Shown here piece by piece: positions 8,180 through 15,458 of a stretch of 21,105 bases of DNA. The stretch is taken from contig CAYZTZ010000053.1 in the NCBI GenBank assembly GCA_964481255.1, positions 1 through 21,105 of the forward strand, read 5' to 3'. The DNA comes from UBA6911 sp964481255. Its GTDB lineage: Bacteria > Acidobacteriota > UBA6911. Under the pieces are notes generated by a model. It saw nothing but the letters and a program-made list of their open reading frames with translations, searched no databases and was not told where the DNA came from. A program made the position numbers and the translations under genes. Positions within the stretch are counted from its first letter, which is position 1, and every line of letters starts with the position of its first letter.

Positions 8180-8809
8180 CTATTGATGGATGACAACATA
8201 GCCCGGGCGCACATCAACCCGTTCAATTTCATAGGGCATTTTCGAAGGTTTTAGCGGATCAAACGGCGGGTTCTGCCTGCGGCCCACGGCGCTGATGATT
8301 TCCTCGACAAGAAACCTCGGCAGCTCACCGTCGTCGAAATAAGCCTGCTCCAGCTCAAAATGCGCTTTCCCGTCCTGGGCGATCAATCGCCCGCGGAATC
8401 TCAGGGTATGGGTCCCGGAAAAGAGGACGCCGATCATTTTCTGCAACGACCCCGACGACGGCCCGCCCAGGCGATCAAAATCAATGGAAGCAAACCCTTG
8501 CAGCTTTTCTTCTTCAAACGCCGCGGAAAAACTCTTCAGAGACGGGTGGTATTTGGATTTCAGATCCAGCGCGAGGTAGGAATTGATCTCCTCTTGGCTG
8601 ATCCGGGTGGTCTTATTCCGGCCGGGCTTTTTAAGAGCCGCGAAGTCCTCGATCTTTTTGAATTTTTCAGAGCAGCGGTCCGCGGCTACGCGCGAAATCC
8701 CTGAATTTGATTCAGACCCGGCTCCGTCCGCATCCTTTTTCGCGAAGACAGGCATGCCGCAAGACAGCGCTGTTATCAGGGGCAGGAAGATCCACGCGCG
8801 GCGGCCCAT
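8180..8809 (-). CDS. Exported protein of unknown function, downstream of lepB
   Basis: 209 aa from the ATG at 8809. No other start codon lies between this ATG and the lepB stop region, and the ATG begins a normal signal peptide (MGRRAW, a hydrophobic core, cleavage probably after VFA at about residue 23). The mature part has a Lys/Glu-rich start, then an alpha/beta region ending RPGYVVIHQ. I recognise no family; the layout loosely recalls lipid-binding-like domains, but that is only an impression. The Shine-Dalgarno is weak, and the ATG lies 37 bases past the lepB stop, so translation may be coupled to lepB. Confidence 0.7.
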   Translation of the reverse strand: MGRRAWIFLPLITALSCGMPVFAKKDADGAGSESNSGISRVAADRCSEKFKKIEDFAALKKPGRNKTTRISQEEINSYLALDLKSKYHPSLKSFSAAFEEEKLQGFASIDFDRLGGPSSGSLQKMIGVLFSGTHTLRFRGRLIAQDGKAHFELEQAYFDDGELPRFLVEEIISAVGRRQNPPFDPLKPSKMPYEIERVDVRPGYVVIHQ

Positions 8810-8846
8810 GACGGGGGAATGCTTCGGTTCCTGCGGCGCGGCGCAG

Positions 8847-9506
8847 TCATCGGATAATCTTGAGCGTCCGGCTCCACCGCGTCTTGGTGATGAAATTAAG
8901 GAATACATCGGCAAACTGTCTCAGTCGATCGGGCAAGCTTGTCCGCAGATATTCGTCCCGCGGCGTTTCGAAAGACCAGTAAATGACGAGAGCTTTACCG
9001 AGTATATACTCCCGGGGCACTGATCCCCAAAAGCGGCTGTCCTGGCTGTTGTCCCGGTTGTCCCCCATCGCGAAATACTGGCCCGGGGGAACGGTATAAG
9101 GGCCGTAGCGGGCGTAGACGCTGCCGGGATCGATATACTGGGTATAGCTTTCCTTCAGGGCGGTGCCGTTGACATAGACGGTTCGGCCTATCATCTCGAT
9201 CGTGTCGCCAGGCATGCCGATCAGCCTCTTGACATAGGCGACCTCGGGATTGTTCGGGTATTTGAAAACAAAGACATCCCCTCGTTTGGGTTCGCCGTAG
9301 GGAAGGATCTTGGCCAGGAACCCTGGATGCAGGCCGTAGATGAACTTGTTGACCAGCAGATGGTCGCCTATGAGGAGGTTGGATTCCATGGATCCGGTCG
9401 GGATCTTGAAGGCCTGAACCACGAACGTCGTGGCAAAAAGCGCGATGACGGCGGTTATGACTATGGATTCAAAATACTCTCGGACCGTCGATTTGCGGAA
9501 TTCCAA
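8847..9506 (-). CDS. lepB: Signal peptidase I
   Basis: 219 aa from the TTG at 9506, with GGAGG 8 bases upstream; an upstream in-frame TTG at 9575 coincides with a candidate -35 and is less likely. One N-terminal membrane helix (about 13-33) is followed by the S26 catalytic site: Ser39 in PTGSMESNL, Lys93 in YVKRLIGMPGD, and the conserved GDNRDNSQDSRFWG box. It removes signal peptides from exported proteins at the outer face of the inner membrane. The next gene downstream encodes an exported protein, consistent with an envelope-related operon. Confidence 0.95.
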   Translation of the reverse strand: MEFRKSTVREYFESIVITAVIALFATTFVVQAFKIPTGSMESNLLIGDHLLVNKFIYGLHPGFLAKILPYGEPKRGDVFVFKYPNNPEVAYVKRLIGMPGDTIEMIGRTVYVNGTALKESYTQYIDPGSVYARYGPYTVPPGQYFAMGDNRDNSQDSRFWGSVPREYILGKALVIYWSFETPRDEYLRTSLPDRLRQFADVFLNFITKTRWSRTLKIIR

Positions 9507-9546
9507 CTCTTGTTCCTCCCGGCTCCCGATCTCTTTGAGAGCTAAA

Positions 9547-9575
9547 AGTCTAACATAGAGGGGGGGGCGACACAA
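9547..9575 (-). promoter_or_regulatory. Candidate lepB promoter with a C8 tract in its spacer
   Basis: On the minus strand -35 TTGTGT (9575-9570) and -10 TAGACT (9552-9547, 4 of 6) are 17 bases apart. Transcription would start near 9540, about 34 bases before the TTG start at 9506. The spacer contains a run of eight C (9567-9560). The hexamers are only moderate matches. Confidence 0.35.
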
Positions 9576-9659
9576 CCTGCGGAAAAGCCCCGACCTGCGC
9601 CGATGTCATCGCTTGTCCCCTGCATTTGCCTCTCGACCATCCAATGAAATGAACTCTCA

Positions 9660-11108
9660 TCAAGGCATGAAAAGGTTCTTGGTCGAAAAGTGGGGCTCAG
9701 TGGTCAAGTTGACCCCAAGCCGCCGCAGTCCGGCCTCGTCTCCTGCCGTTGGGATATGGGTCATATGCACTTCGCAATTTCGAAGCTCGGTGAGCTTTTC
9801 CATGGCCAGCTGCGCTGCGGGATTCGTCGCCGCGCTGATGCTGAGGGCGATAAGGGTTTCCTCGAGATCAAGGCTGACGGAGCGTTCCTGGAGGATGGAG
9901 GTCTTCAGATTCCGGACGGAGTCGGTGATGGCGTCCGGCAGCAGCTTGATCTTGTCCGGGATTCCCGCAAGGTGTTTTAGGGCGTTCAATACAAGGCTTG
10001 ACGCGGCATGCATCAAGGGCGAATTGCTCCCCGTTATGATTGTTCCGTCCCTGAGCTCGATCGCCGCCCCGCAGAAAATTCCCTCGTTCCCCTTGTCCTT
10101 CTCCTGGGCGATCCGGGCCGCCTCCCACGAAGGGCGAACGACGACTCGGTCTTCAGGCTGGAGGCCGAAATCCTTCATAAACAGCTCCACGCGCTGGACC
10201 GTCTCCTTGTCTGTGAGGCCCATCGCATATTCGCACCGATAGCGGAAGCACCGCCGGAGGACCTCCTGTTTTGCCGCCTCCCGTGTCGCCGCGTCGTCGA
10301 TTATCGCGAATCCGGCCCTGTTCACACCCATATCCGTCGGCGACCGGTAAAAGGAATCCCCCCCTGTGATTCTGCCTAAAATGCGCCTGACGATGGGAAA
10401 AACCTCCACGTCGCGGTTGTAATTCACCGCCATCTTCCCGTAAGCCTCAAGGTGAAAGGGATCAATGAGATTGAAGTCCCGAATATCGGCAGTCGCCGCC
10501 TCATAGGCAACGTTGACGGGATGCTTTAAAGGGAGGTTCCATATGGGGAACGTCTCGAACTTGGCGTATCCCGCCCGTGTCCCCCTCAGGTGCTCGTGGT
10601 ACAGTTGGGACAGGCAGGTGGCAAGCTTGCCGCTTCCCGGGCCGGGGCCGGTCACGATCACCAGAGGCTTCGCGCATTCTATATAGGGATTCGCTCCGTA
10701 GCCTTCAGCACTCACGATGGAATCGACGTCCGTCGGATAACCCTTGGTGAAGCGATGCGTGAAAACTTCGATATTCCTTCGCTCCAGCTTGTTTTTGAAA
10801 AGGGTGGCGGCGGGTTGATTCTCGAAACGGGTGATCACAACTGCCCGCACGTCGATTCCCCAGTTGCGGAGATCATCGATCAGCTTCATGGAGTCGGCGT
10901 CGTAGGTGATGCCGAAATCGGCGCGCACCTTTTTGCGTTCGATATCTCCGGCGTAGATGCAGAGGAGAATATCGGCCTTGTCCTTAAGCTCCCGGATCAA
11001 ACGCATCTTGACGTTGGGATCGTATCCGGGCAGCACGCGGGAAGCGTGATAGTCGAACAGGAGTTTCCCCCCGAACTCCAGGTAAAGCTTGTTGCCGAAG
11101 CGTTTCAC
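9660..11108 (-). CDS. UPF0371 / DUF1846 protein, 5' end lost in the assembly gap
   Basis: 482 residues are visible, beginning VKRFGNKLYLEFGGKL directly at the edge of the N run. Family members normally have only some 20-25 residues before this point, so just the start codon and first turn of the protein are missing. Recognisable segments are DYHASRVLPGYDP, the glycine-rich GPGPGSGK (P-loop-like), RRCFRYRCEYAMGL and a long C-terminal domain. The family (DUF1846) is widespread in bacteria; I know of no settled function. The frame can be drawn through the N run to 11297, but residues beyond the gap are not part of this protein. lepB follows 153 bases downstream. Confidence 0.85.
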   Translation of the reverse strand: MKRFGNKLYLEFGGKLLFDYHASRVLPGYDPNVKMRLIRELKDKADILLCIYAGDIERKKVRADFGITYDADSMKLIDDLRNWGIDVRAVVITRFENQPAATLFKNKLERRNIEVFTHRFTKGYPTDVDSIVSAEGYGANPYIECAKPLVIVTGPGPGSGKLATCLSQLYHEHLRGTRAGYAKFETFPIWNLPLKHPVNVAYEAATADIRDFNLIDPFHLEAYGKMAVNYNRDVEVFPIVRRILGRITGGDSFYRSPTDMGVNRAGFAIIDDAATREAAKQEVLRRCFRYRCEYAMGLTDKETVQRVELFMKDFGLQPEDRVVVRPSWEAARIAQEKDKGNEGIFCGAAIELRDGTIITGSNSPLMHAASSLVLNALKHLAGIPDKIKLLPDAITDSVRNLKTSILQERSVSLDLEETLIALSISAATNPAAQLAMEKLTELRNCEVHMTHIPTAGDEAGLRRLGVNLTTEPHFSTKNLFMP

Positions 11109-11208
11109 NNNNNNNNNNNNNNNNNNNNNNNNNNNNNNNNNNNNNNNNNNNNNNNNNNNNNNNNNNNNNNNNNNNNNNNNNNNNNNNNNNNNNNNNNNNN
11201 NNNNNNNN
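11109..11208. other. Assembly gap (100 N)
   Basis: Exactly 100 unknown bases, the usual placeholder for a scaffold gap of unestimated length. It removes the start of the DUF1846 gene and its promoter, and possibly part of the glgC regulatory region. Confidence 0.98.
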
Positions 11209-11216
11209 TGCGTATA

Positions 11217-11245
11217 TTGATCCCCGTCGCCAATTGGAATAAACT
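11217..11245 (+). promoter_or_regulatory. Candidate glgC promoter
   Basis: -35 TTGATC (11217-11222, 4 of 6), 17-base spacer, -10 TAAACT (11240-11245, 4 of 6). The predicted transcript starts near 11252, giving a leader of about 57 bases before the glgC ATG. It begins 9 bases after the assembly gap, so further upstream elements cannot be seen. Confidence 0.4.
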
Positions 11246-11308
11246 TGAAAAATATAAGGCGGGAACCGCTAAAGTTTCCGGAACGAGCCCGCATCATCGA
11301 AGGTAAAA

Positions 11309-12607
11309 ATGAATCGACGTGTCTTGGCCATGGTGCTTGCAGGCGGGAAAGGGACCCGTCTGTATCCGCTGACCAAAAACCGAGCCAAGCCTGCAGTCCC
11401 GTTCGGGGGAAAATACCGGATTGTGGACTTCGTCCTGAGCAATCTGGTGAATTCCGGCGTTTATTCGACCTTTGTGCTCACGCAGTTCAGGAGCCAGTCT
11501 CTCCTCCACCATCTGCGGGACACCTGGCAATTCGGCAGCCTGCTGCCCTACCAGTATATTATCCCCGTGCCCGCCCAGATGAGGTCGCCCGACGAGACCT
11601 GGTACAAAGGAACCGCGGACGCCATTTTCCAGAACATGGACCTGATCAAACGTTCGGATCCGGACGTGGTTCTGGTCTTCAGCGCGGATCACATCTACCG
11701 CATGAATATCCGGGAGATGATCGAGTACCACAACAACAAGCGGGCGGATGTCACCGTCGCGGCGTTCCCCATGGCGAAGGAACTGGCTTCGGAGTTCGGC
11801 GTCGTGGAGGTCGATTCGGAAGGAAGGATATTGCAGTTTCACGAGAAAAAGGTCGATGCGCCGACCATTCCCGGGGACCCGGAGCTGGTGTACGCCTCGA
11901 TGGGCAATTACATATTCTCAGCGGAAGTCCTTCAGCGCGAACTCGCCGCGGACGCGGCCAATGAGGAGAGCACACACGACTTCGGGAGGGACATTCTGCC
12001 CGCCCTTATCCATCGGGCGAACGTCTACGCGTACGACTTCAGGGAGAACCGCATCCCGGGAGACCCTCCCTCGGTTCTCCCCTACTGGCGTGATGTGGGG
12101 ACCATCGAGGCCTATTACCAGGCGAGCATGGATTTGCGCGCTATAACCCCGGCTCTGAATCTTTACAACAGACAGTGGCCGCTGGGATCGACCCGGGAAC
12201 TGGATCCGCCGGCGAAGTTTGTTTTCGACGAGGACGGGCGGCGGGGCCACGCCATCAACTCCATCGTGGCCAGCGGCTGCATCCTCTCGGGCGGAACCGT
12301 CGTAAACTCGGTCCTCGGAAGATCCGTGCGCGTCCACTCCGGCGCCGTCGTCGAGGACTCGGTCATATTCGACAACTGCGATATCGGAAGGAACGCCAGA
12401 GTCCGAAGGGCGATTCTGGATAAAAACGCCTGCGTGCCTGAAGGTGAAACCATCGGCTACGACCTTGAAAAGGACCGCCGTTCCCATTTTGTGTCCGAAA
12501 GCGGCATCGTGGTGGTCGAAGGAGCGCGTTCCGCAGTGGAATTGACTATCCTGAACCTCGGTGACGACAGGGACAGGAAACGGCCGGACCGCAAAACGGA
12601 GGAATGA
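11309..12607 (+). CDS. glgC: Glucose-1-phosphate adenylyltransferase (ADP-glucose pyrophosphorylase)
   Basis: 432 aa; ATG with GAAGGT 4 bases upstream. The nucleotidyltransferase domain starts with LAGGKGTRLYPLTKNRAKPA (10-29), followed by FGGKYRIVDF, the DPDVVLVFSADHIYRM segment, EFGVVEVD and YWRDVGTIEAYYQA. A C-terminal left-handed beta-helix region (about 300-400) carries the usual allosteric and oligomerisation role. The enzyme makes ADP-glucose from ATP and glucose-1-phosphate for glycogen synthesis. Length is normal for the family. No other glycogen gene is in the window. It converges on the receiver-FNT gene with 76 bases between stops. Confidence 0.95.
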   Translation: MNRRVLAMVLAGGKGTRLYPLTKNRAKPAVPFGGKYRIVDFVLSNLVNSGVYSTFVLTQFRSQSLLHHLRDTWQFGSLLPYQYIIPVPAQMRSPDETWYKGTADAIFQNMDLIKRSDPDVVLVFSADHIYRMNIREMIEYHNNKRADVTVAAFPMAKELASEFGVVEVDSEGRILQFHEKKVDAPTIPGDPELVYASMGNYIFSAEVLQRELAADAANEESTHDFGRDILPALIHRANVYAYDFRENRIPGDPPSVLPYWRDVGTIEAYYQASMDLRAITPALNLYNRQWPLGSTRELDPPAKFVFDEDGRRGHAINSIVASGCILSGGTVVNSVLGRSVRVHSGAVVEDSVIFDNCDIGRNARVRRAILDKNACVPEGETIGYDLEKDRRSHFVSESGIVVVEGARSAVELTILNLGDDRDRKRPDRKTEE

Positions 12608-12683
12608 GAGGAGGCCGCGGCGTTATTTCGGCGGCTGAAGGCCCACGGGCTGGAGACGGACATCCTGCCCCGGGCTTCGAATG

Positions 12684-13970
12684 TTATTCGGCTTTCGCTT
12701 CGGATGAAGGGGTTTTGGCCGGCCGCAGGTAAGCACCCCAATAGCTCATGCCTACGAATACGGCGCCGCCGATGATGTTGCCGATCGTGACCGGAAGCAG
12801 ATTCCTCCACAGGAAGTTGACCGCACTGAGCCGGCTGACGTCGATTCCCGCGAGCCCCCCTAGATCCGTCGCGCGCGCCAGAAGCATACCTGTGGGGATG
12901 AAATACATGTTGGCGACGCTGTGTTCGAAGCCGATCGCGACAAAGGCCATGATCGGGAAGAAGATGGCGAATATCTTGCCGATGGTCTGACGCGACGCCA
13001 GCGCCATCCATACCGCCAGACAGACGAGCCAGTTGCAGCCGATGCCGCGTATCAGAGCCTCGGTGAAGGGCAGCTGGATCTTGGTGTACGCGGTCTTGAT
13101 CGCGGCCGCGCCCAGAGCCCCGTCGCCTGTCCTCCACAGCCCGGAGTAGAAAAAGAGCAGAACCACAAGGATCGCCCCGATGAAATTGGCGATGAAAACC
13201 ACGCCCCACCGGCGCAGCATGGCGCTGAAGGATATCTCGCCGAGCATCACGCTCGATACCATCAGGTTATTGCCGGTGAAAAGCTCCGCGCCGGCGATGA
13301 CGACGAGCATCAGCCCAACGCTGAAGACCGCCCCGCTGAGGAGCTTGGTGAGACCAAGACCCAGTCTGGCGGCCGCGTCAAAGGTGACGGTCGAGGACAG
13401 CATGCCCCCGAACCCGATATAGGCGCCGGCCAGGATGCCCAGCACGAAGACTGTAAGCCAGGGCGAAGTGGCCTTGGTGACGCCGACCTTTTGCGCCACG
13501 GTTTCCGCGATTGTCTTTGGGGCGTTGTCCTCGAGCGCCGGGAAAGGGAACTGCCAGGATTTGAGGATTCCTTCGACGCGGCCGATGGCCTTTTTTTCCT
13601 GAACGACTTTGCGCCGCACCGCCTTTTTAACGATCTCGCTGATCTGCTGCGGCGTAAAAGGCTTCTCCAGGTAGTCCATGGCGCCCCGTTTCATCGCTTC
13701 GGTCGCCCGGCCGACGGTCCCGTGTCCGCTGATCATGACGATGGCGGAATCGGGCGAGCGCTTGTCGATCTCCTCGACGACGTCCATTCCATCGAAGCCC
13801 GGCATCATCCAGTCCACCAGGATGACATCGTAATGCTTTTGGGACGCCAGGTTGAGACCCTCTCCGGGGTCCTCTGTCGTGATCACCTCGAATCCCTCTT
13901 TTTCGAATATGCCGCGGCACAGTCTGAGCACGATCTCGTCGTCGTCGATAATCAGCATCTTTTCGGTCAT
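12684..13970 (-). CDS. Response-regulator receiver domain fused to a formate/nitrite (FNT) channel
   Basis: 428 aa; ATG at 13970 with GGAGG 10 bases upstream. Residues 1-120 form a CheY-like receiver with all key residues: Asp10/Asp11, phospho-acceptor Asp53 (LVDWMMPGFDG), Ser81 and Lys103 (YLEKPF). A charged linker (about 121-148) leads to a complete FNT domain (about 149-418). This retains the usual N-terminal amphipathic helix (IAETVAQKVGVTKA), about six membrane helices, and the signatures GAELFTGNN (227-235), GCNWLVCLAVW (311-321) and FEHSVANMYFIP (348-359, with the conserved pore histidine His350). FNT proteins are pentameric channels for formate, nitrite or hydrosulfide. Ordinary FocA/NirC proteins lack a receiver. 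The frame is continuous with no internal start before the FNT part. The substrate and the kinase are unknown; no histidine kinase is nearby. Confidence 0.93.
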   Translation of the reverse strand: MTEKMLIIDDDEIVLRLCRGIFEKEGFEVITTEDPGEGLNLASQKHYDVILVDWMMPGFDGMDVVEEIDKRSPDSAIVMISGHGTVGRATEAMKRGAMDYLEKPFTPQQISEIVKKAVRRKVVQEKKAIGRVEGILKSWQFPFPALEDNAPKTIAETVAQKVGVTKATSPWLTVFVLGILAGAYIGFGGMLSSTVTFDAAARLGLGLTKLLSGAVFSVGLMLVVIAGAELFTGNNLMVSSVMLGEISFSAMLRRWGVVFIANFIGAILVVLLFFYSGLWRTGDGALGAAAIKTAYTKIQLPFTEALIRGIGCNWLVCLAVWMALASRQTIGKIFAIFFPIMAFVAIGFEHSVANMYFIPTGMLLARATDLGGLAGIDVSRLSAVNFLWRNLLPVTIGNIIGGAVFVGMSYWGAYLRPAKTPSSEAKAE

Positions 13971-14071
13971 GGAGCGCTATCCTCCCCGTAGAACGCTCGA
14001 TTCCGGGCCTGGAAAACTATAAAGACTATCCGTCGGACCGCCGAAGTCAATGGATTTGCATTAGGGTTAAC

Positions 14072-14088
14072 CGCCGCCACAGGCGGCG
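14072..14088. repeat. GC-rich hairpin
   Basis: CGCCGCC (14072-14078) and GGCGGCG (14082-14088) are exact inverted copies with a 3-base loop. It lies about 100 bases upstream of the receiver-FNT start. No T-run follows on either side, so a classical terminator is not supported. Confidence 0.4.
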
Positions 14089-14290
14089 CGGCTGGAAAAG
14101 ACTCTGCCGATAGGGCGTGCACTGCTGATTCAGGATGGCCCGGACGGCGCTTCATCGCGGAGCCCAGGTTTGAGCGGCGCCCTATGCCGCCGTCAGCGGG
14201 CCTTAGCGATCGCCGGGAAGGCTCAGTGCGAAGAAAATCGAGAGCATCCTCAAAAAGCTGTCGATAAGCATAGGGGCTGCAGGTAAAGCG

Positions 14291-14338
14291 CCCGCATTCG
14301 GCGGGTTGATTAACGGCTCGAGCCGCGCGAACCGGCTC
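14291..14338. repeat. Pair of adjacent hairpins upstream of the J-domain gene
   Basis: CCCGC/GCGGG (14291-14305, 5-base loop) is followed by TTGATT. GAGCCG/CGGCTC (14320-14338, 7-base loop) overlaps the palindrome GGCTCGAGCC (14315-14324). They lie 60-110 bases before the GTG start. They could be a leader structure, an attenuator or a regulator site; none can be assigned. Confidence 0.35.
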
Positions 14339-14398
14339 TCAGACTCCCGGAATATCGGTGAGGAGGGATAGCTCTGGAGACATTGGAGGAGGCCATCG

Positions 14399-15037
14399 GT
14401 GAATGAAGTTTCGTTTGTAGATTATTATGATCTGATGCAGCTCAGCCCTAACGCGGATCAGGATACGATCCAGAGGATTTTCCGCCATCTTGCGAAGAAG
14501 TGGCACCCCGACGGCCGGACAGGCGATCCGGAAAAATTCAAACTTCTCGTCGACGCCTACAAGACCTTGATGAACCCTGAAAGACGCGCCGCCTATGATC
14601 TTCGATACCAGAGATTTTGGGAGAGTAAATGGAACCTGGCCGCCGACGCTTCCGACAGCCGGTCTTTCGCGGATGACAAAGATGTGCGGGAGGGTCTGCT
14701 GTCCCTTTATTATGTGCAGCGCAGAAGCAAGATGAACGATCCCGGACTGGGGGAAATGGAAGCGGCGCGCCTCATGAGAATCCCCATTCACCTCGTCGAA
14801 TTTCACATTTGGTACCTCAGGGAAAAGAACTGGATTGAAAGGCTCGAGAATGGACAGCTGGCCATCACGGCCCTTGGCGTCGATCAGGTCGAAAAAGACA
14901 GGCTCCGTCTCAGCTCCGATCGCCTGCTGAGCTCCCACAGCTCCGAGCTTGACAAGGACGACTGGAAGCCGGATCGGGACCTCGTGCATTCCATTGCAGT
15001 TCATAGCGAGGACCGGCGACAAGGCGAGGCGACTTAG
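14399..15037 (+). CDS. J-domain protein with a winged-helix-like C-terminal part
   Basis: 212 aa; GTG start with GGAGGAGG 6 bases upstream. Residues about 8-70 are a J domain with the diagnostic HPD at 36-38 (KKWHPDGR) and the closing NPERRAAYD helix, so it should stimulate an Hsp70 (DnaK) ATPase. There is no Gly/Phe region, zinc-finger or client-binding domain of true DnaJ. Residues about 115-175 (around EAARLMRIPIHLVEFHI and KNWIERLENGQLAIT) look like a winged-helix fold, which could bind DNA, RNA or a protein; this is an inference from pattern. It is divergent from the receiver-FNT gene and probably not an operon partner of tRNA-Val. Confidence 0.8.
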   Translation: MNEVSFVDYYDLMQLSPNADQDTIQRIFRHLAKKWHPDGRTGDPEKFKLLVDAYKTLMNPERRAAYDLRYQRFWESKWNLAADASDSRSFADDKDVREGLLSLYYVQRRSKMNDPGLGEMEAARLMRIPIHLVEFHIWYLREKNWIERLENGQLAITALGVDQVEKDRLRLSSDRLLSSHSSELDKDDWKPDRDLVHSIAVHSEDRRQGEAT

Positions 15038-15204
15038 ACCACGATTTTTCTTCTGCATGGAACGACTCTGACGGGGTCTGCCGGCGAGGCGGAAAACCGC
15101 TTTGCATTCCAGCCCCATTTGCTTCACCTTCATCGCAAACGGATGGGAAAACTCGCGCTCCGCATGTCCGCCTGCTGCTTGCCCATTTGTTTCAGAGCGC
15201 CTTT

Positions 15205-15226
15205 GGGGACACGGGTGACTGTCCCC
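15205..15226. repeat. REP-like palindrome
   Basis: GGGGACA (15205-15211) and TGTCCCC (15220-15226) are exact inverted copies around an 8-base loop. Palindromes of this GGGGACA...TGTCCCC type recur in several bacterial genomes as mobile REP elements associated with Y1-type transposases; no transposase is in the window. A rightward terminator is a weaker alternative, as only TTAAAAT follows. Confidence 0.4.
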
Positions 15227-15280
15227 TTAAAATCCCCCCTTCCAAATCGCGGCTAAGTTTAGTAACATCAACGGGCCTGC

Positions 15281-15355
15281 GGGCGGTTAGCTCAGCGGCA
15301 GAGCATCGGTCTTACACACCGGGGGCCGTAGGTTCAAATCCTACACCGCCCACCA
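15281..15355 (+). tRNA. tRNA-Val (anticodon TAC)
   Basis: A full cloverleaf is visible. The acceptor stem is GGGCGGT/ACCGCCC, the D stem GCTC/GAGC, the anticodon stem TCGGT/ACCGG with loop CTTACAC (anticodon TAC), a 5-base variable loop follows, and the T stem is GTAGG/CCTAC with loop TTCAAAT. The 3' CCA (15353-15355) is encoded. A 7-bp inverted repeat (15354-15360 with 15379-15385) begins at its end and may help 3' maturation. folC starts about 100 bases downstream on the same strand. Confidence 0.97.
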
Positions 15356-15458
15356 CCGGATGGATGGAATCGGCGCCGTCCGGTGCGCGCAGGTCGTGGA
15401 GAAAGCCCGATTCATGGATTCGACCTTCCCCCGCTGAATTTTGAGCTTTCCATAAACT

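Larger units (their letters stand above)
13971..14398. other. 428-base divergent intergenic region with several hairpins
   Basis: No gene is visible. It carries the ribosome site of the receiver-FNT gene (GGAGG at 13981-13985 on the minus strand) and a TATAGT-like -10 near 14020 with no good -35. Three GC-rich hairpins lie at 14072-14088, 14291-14305 and 14320-14338. A strong GGAGGAGG site 6 bases before the GTG of the J-domain gene closes the region. Confidence 0.5.

Noticed and set aside
12608..12683. Possible terminator between glgC and the receiver-FNT gene
   Set aside because: Only a 5-bp GCCGC/GCGGC stem with no T-run on either strand.
12921..13991. 356-codon plus-strand frame opposite the receiver-FNT gene
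   Set aside because: Low-complexity, charged translation with no domain; the opposite strand holds clear receiver and FNT motifs.
14339..15133. 264-codon minus-strand frame opposite the J-domain gene
   Set aside because: The plus strand encodes an intact HPD J domain with an excellent ribosome site; the antisense frame is a GC-driven shadow.
15113..15194. Short direct repeat CCCATTTG(C/T)TTCA at 15114 and 15182
   Set aside because: Only 13 bases with one mismatch and no associated element; likely chance.
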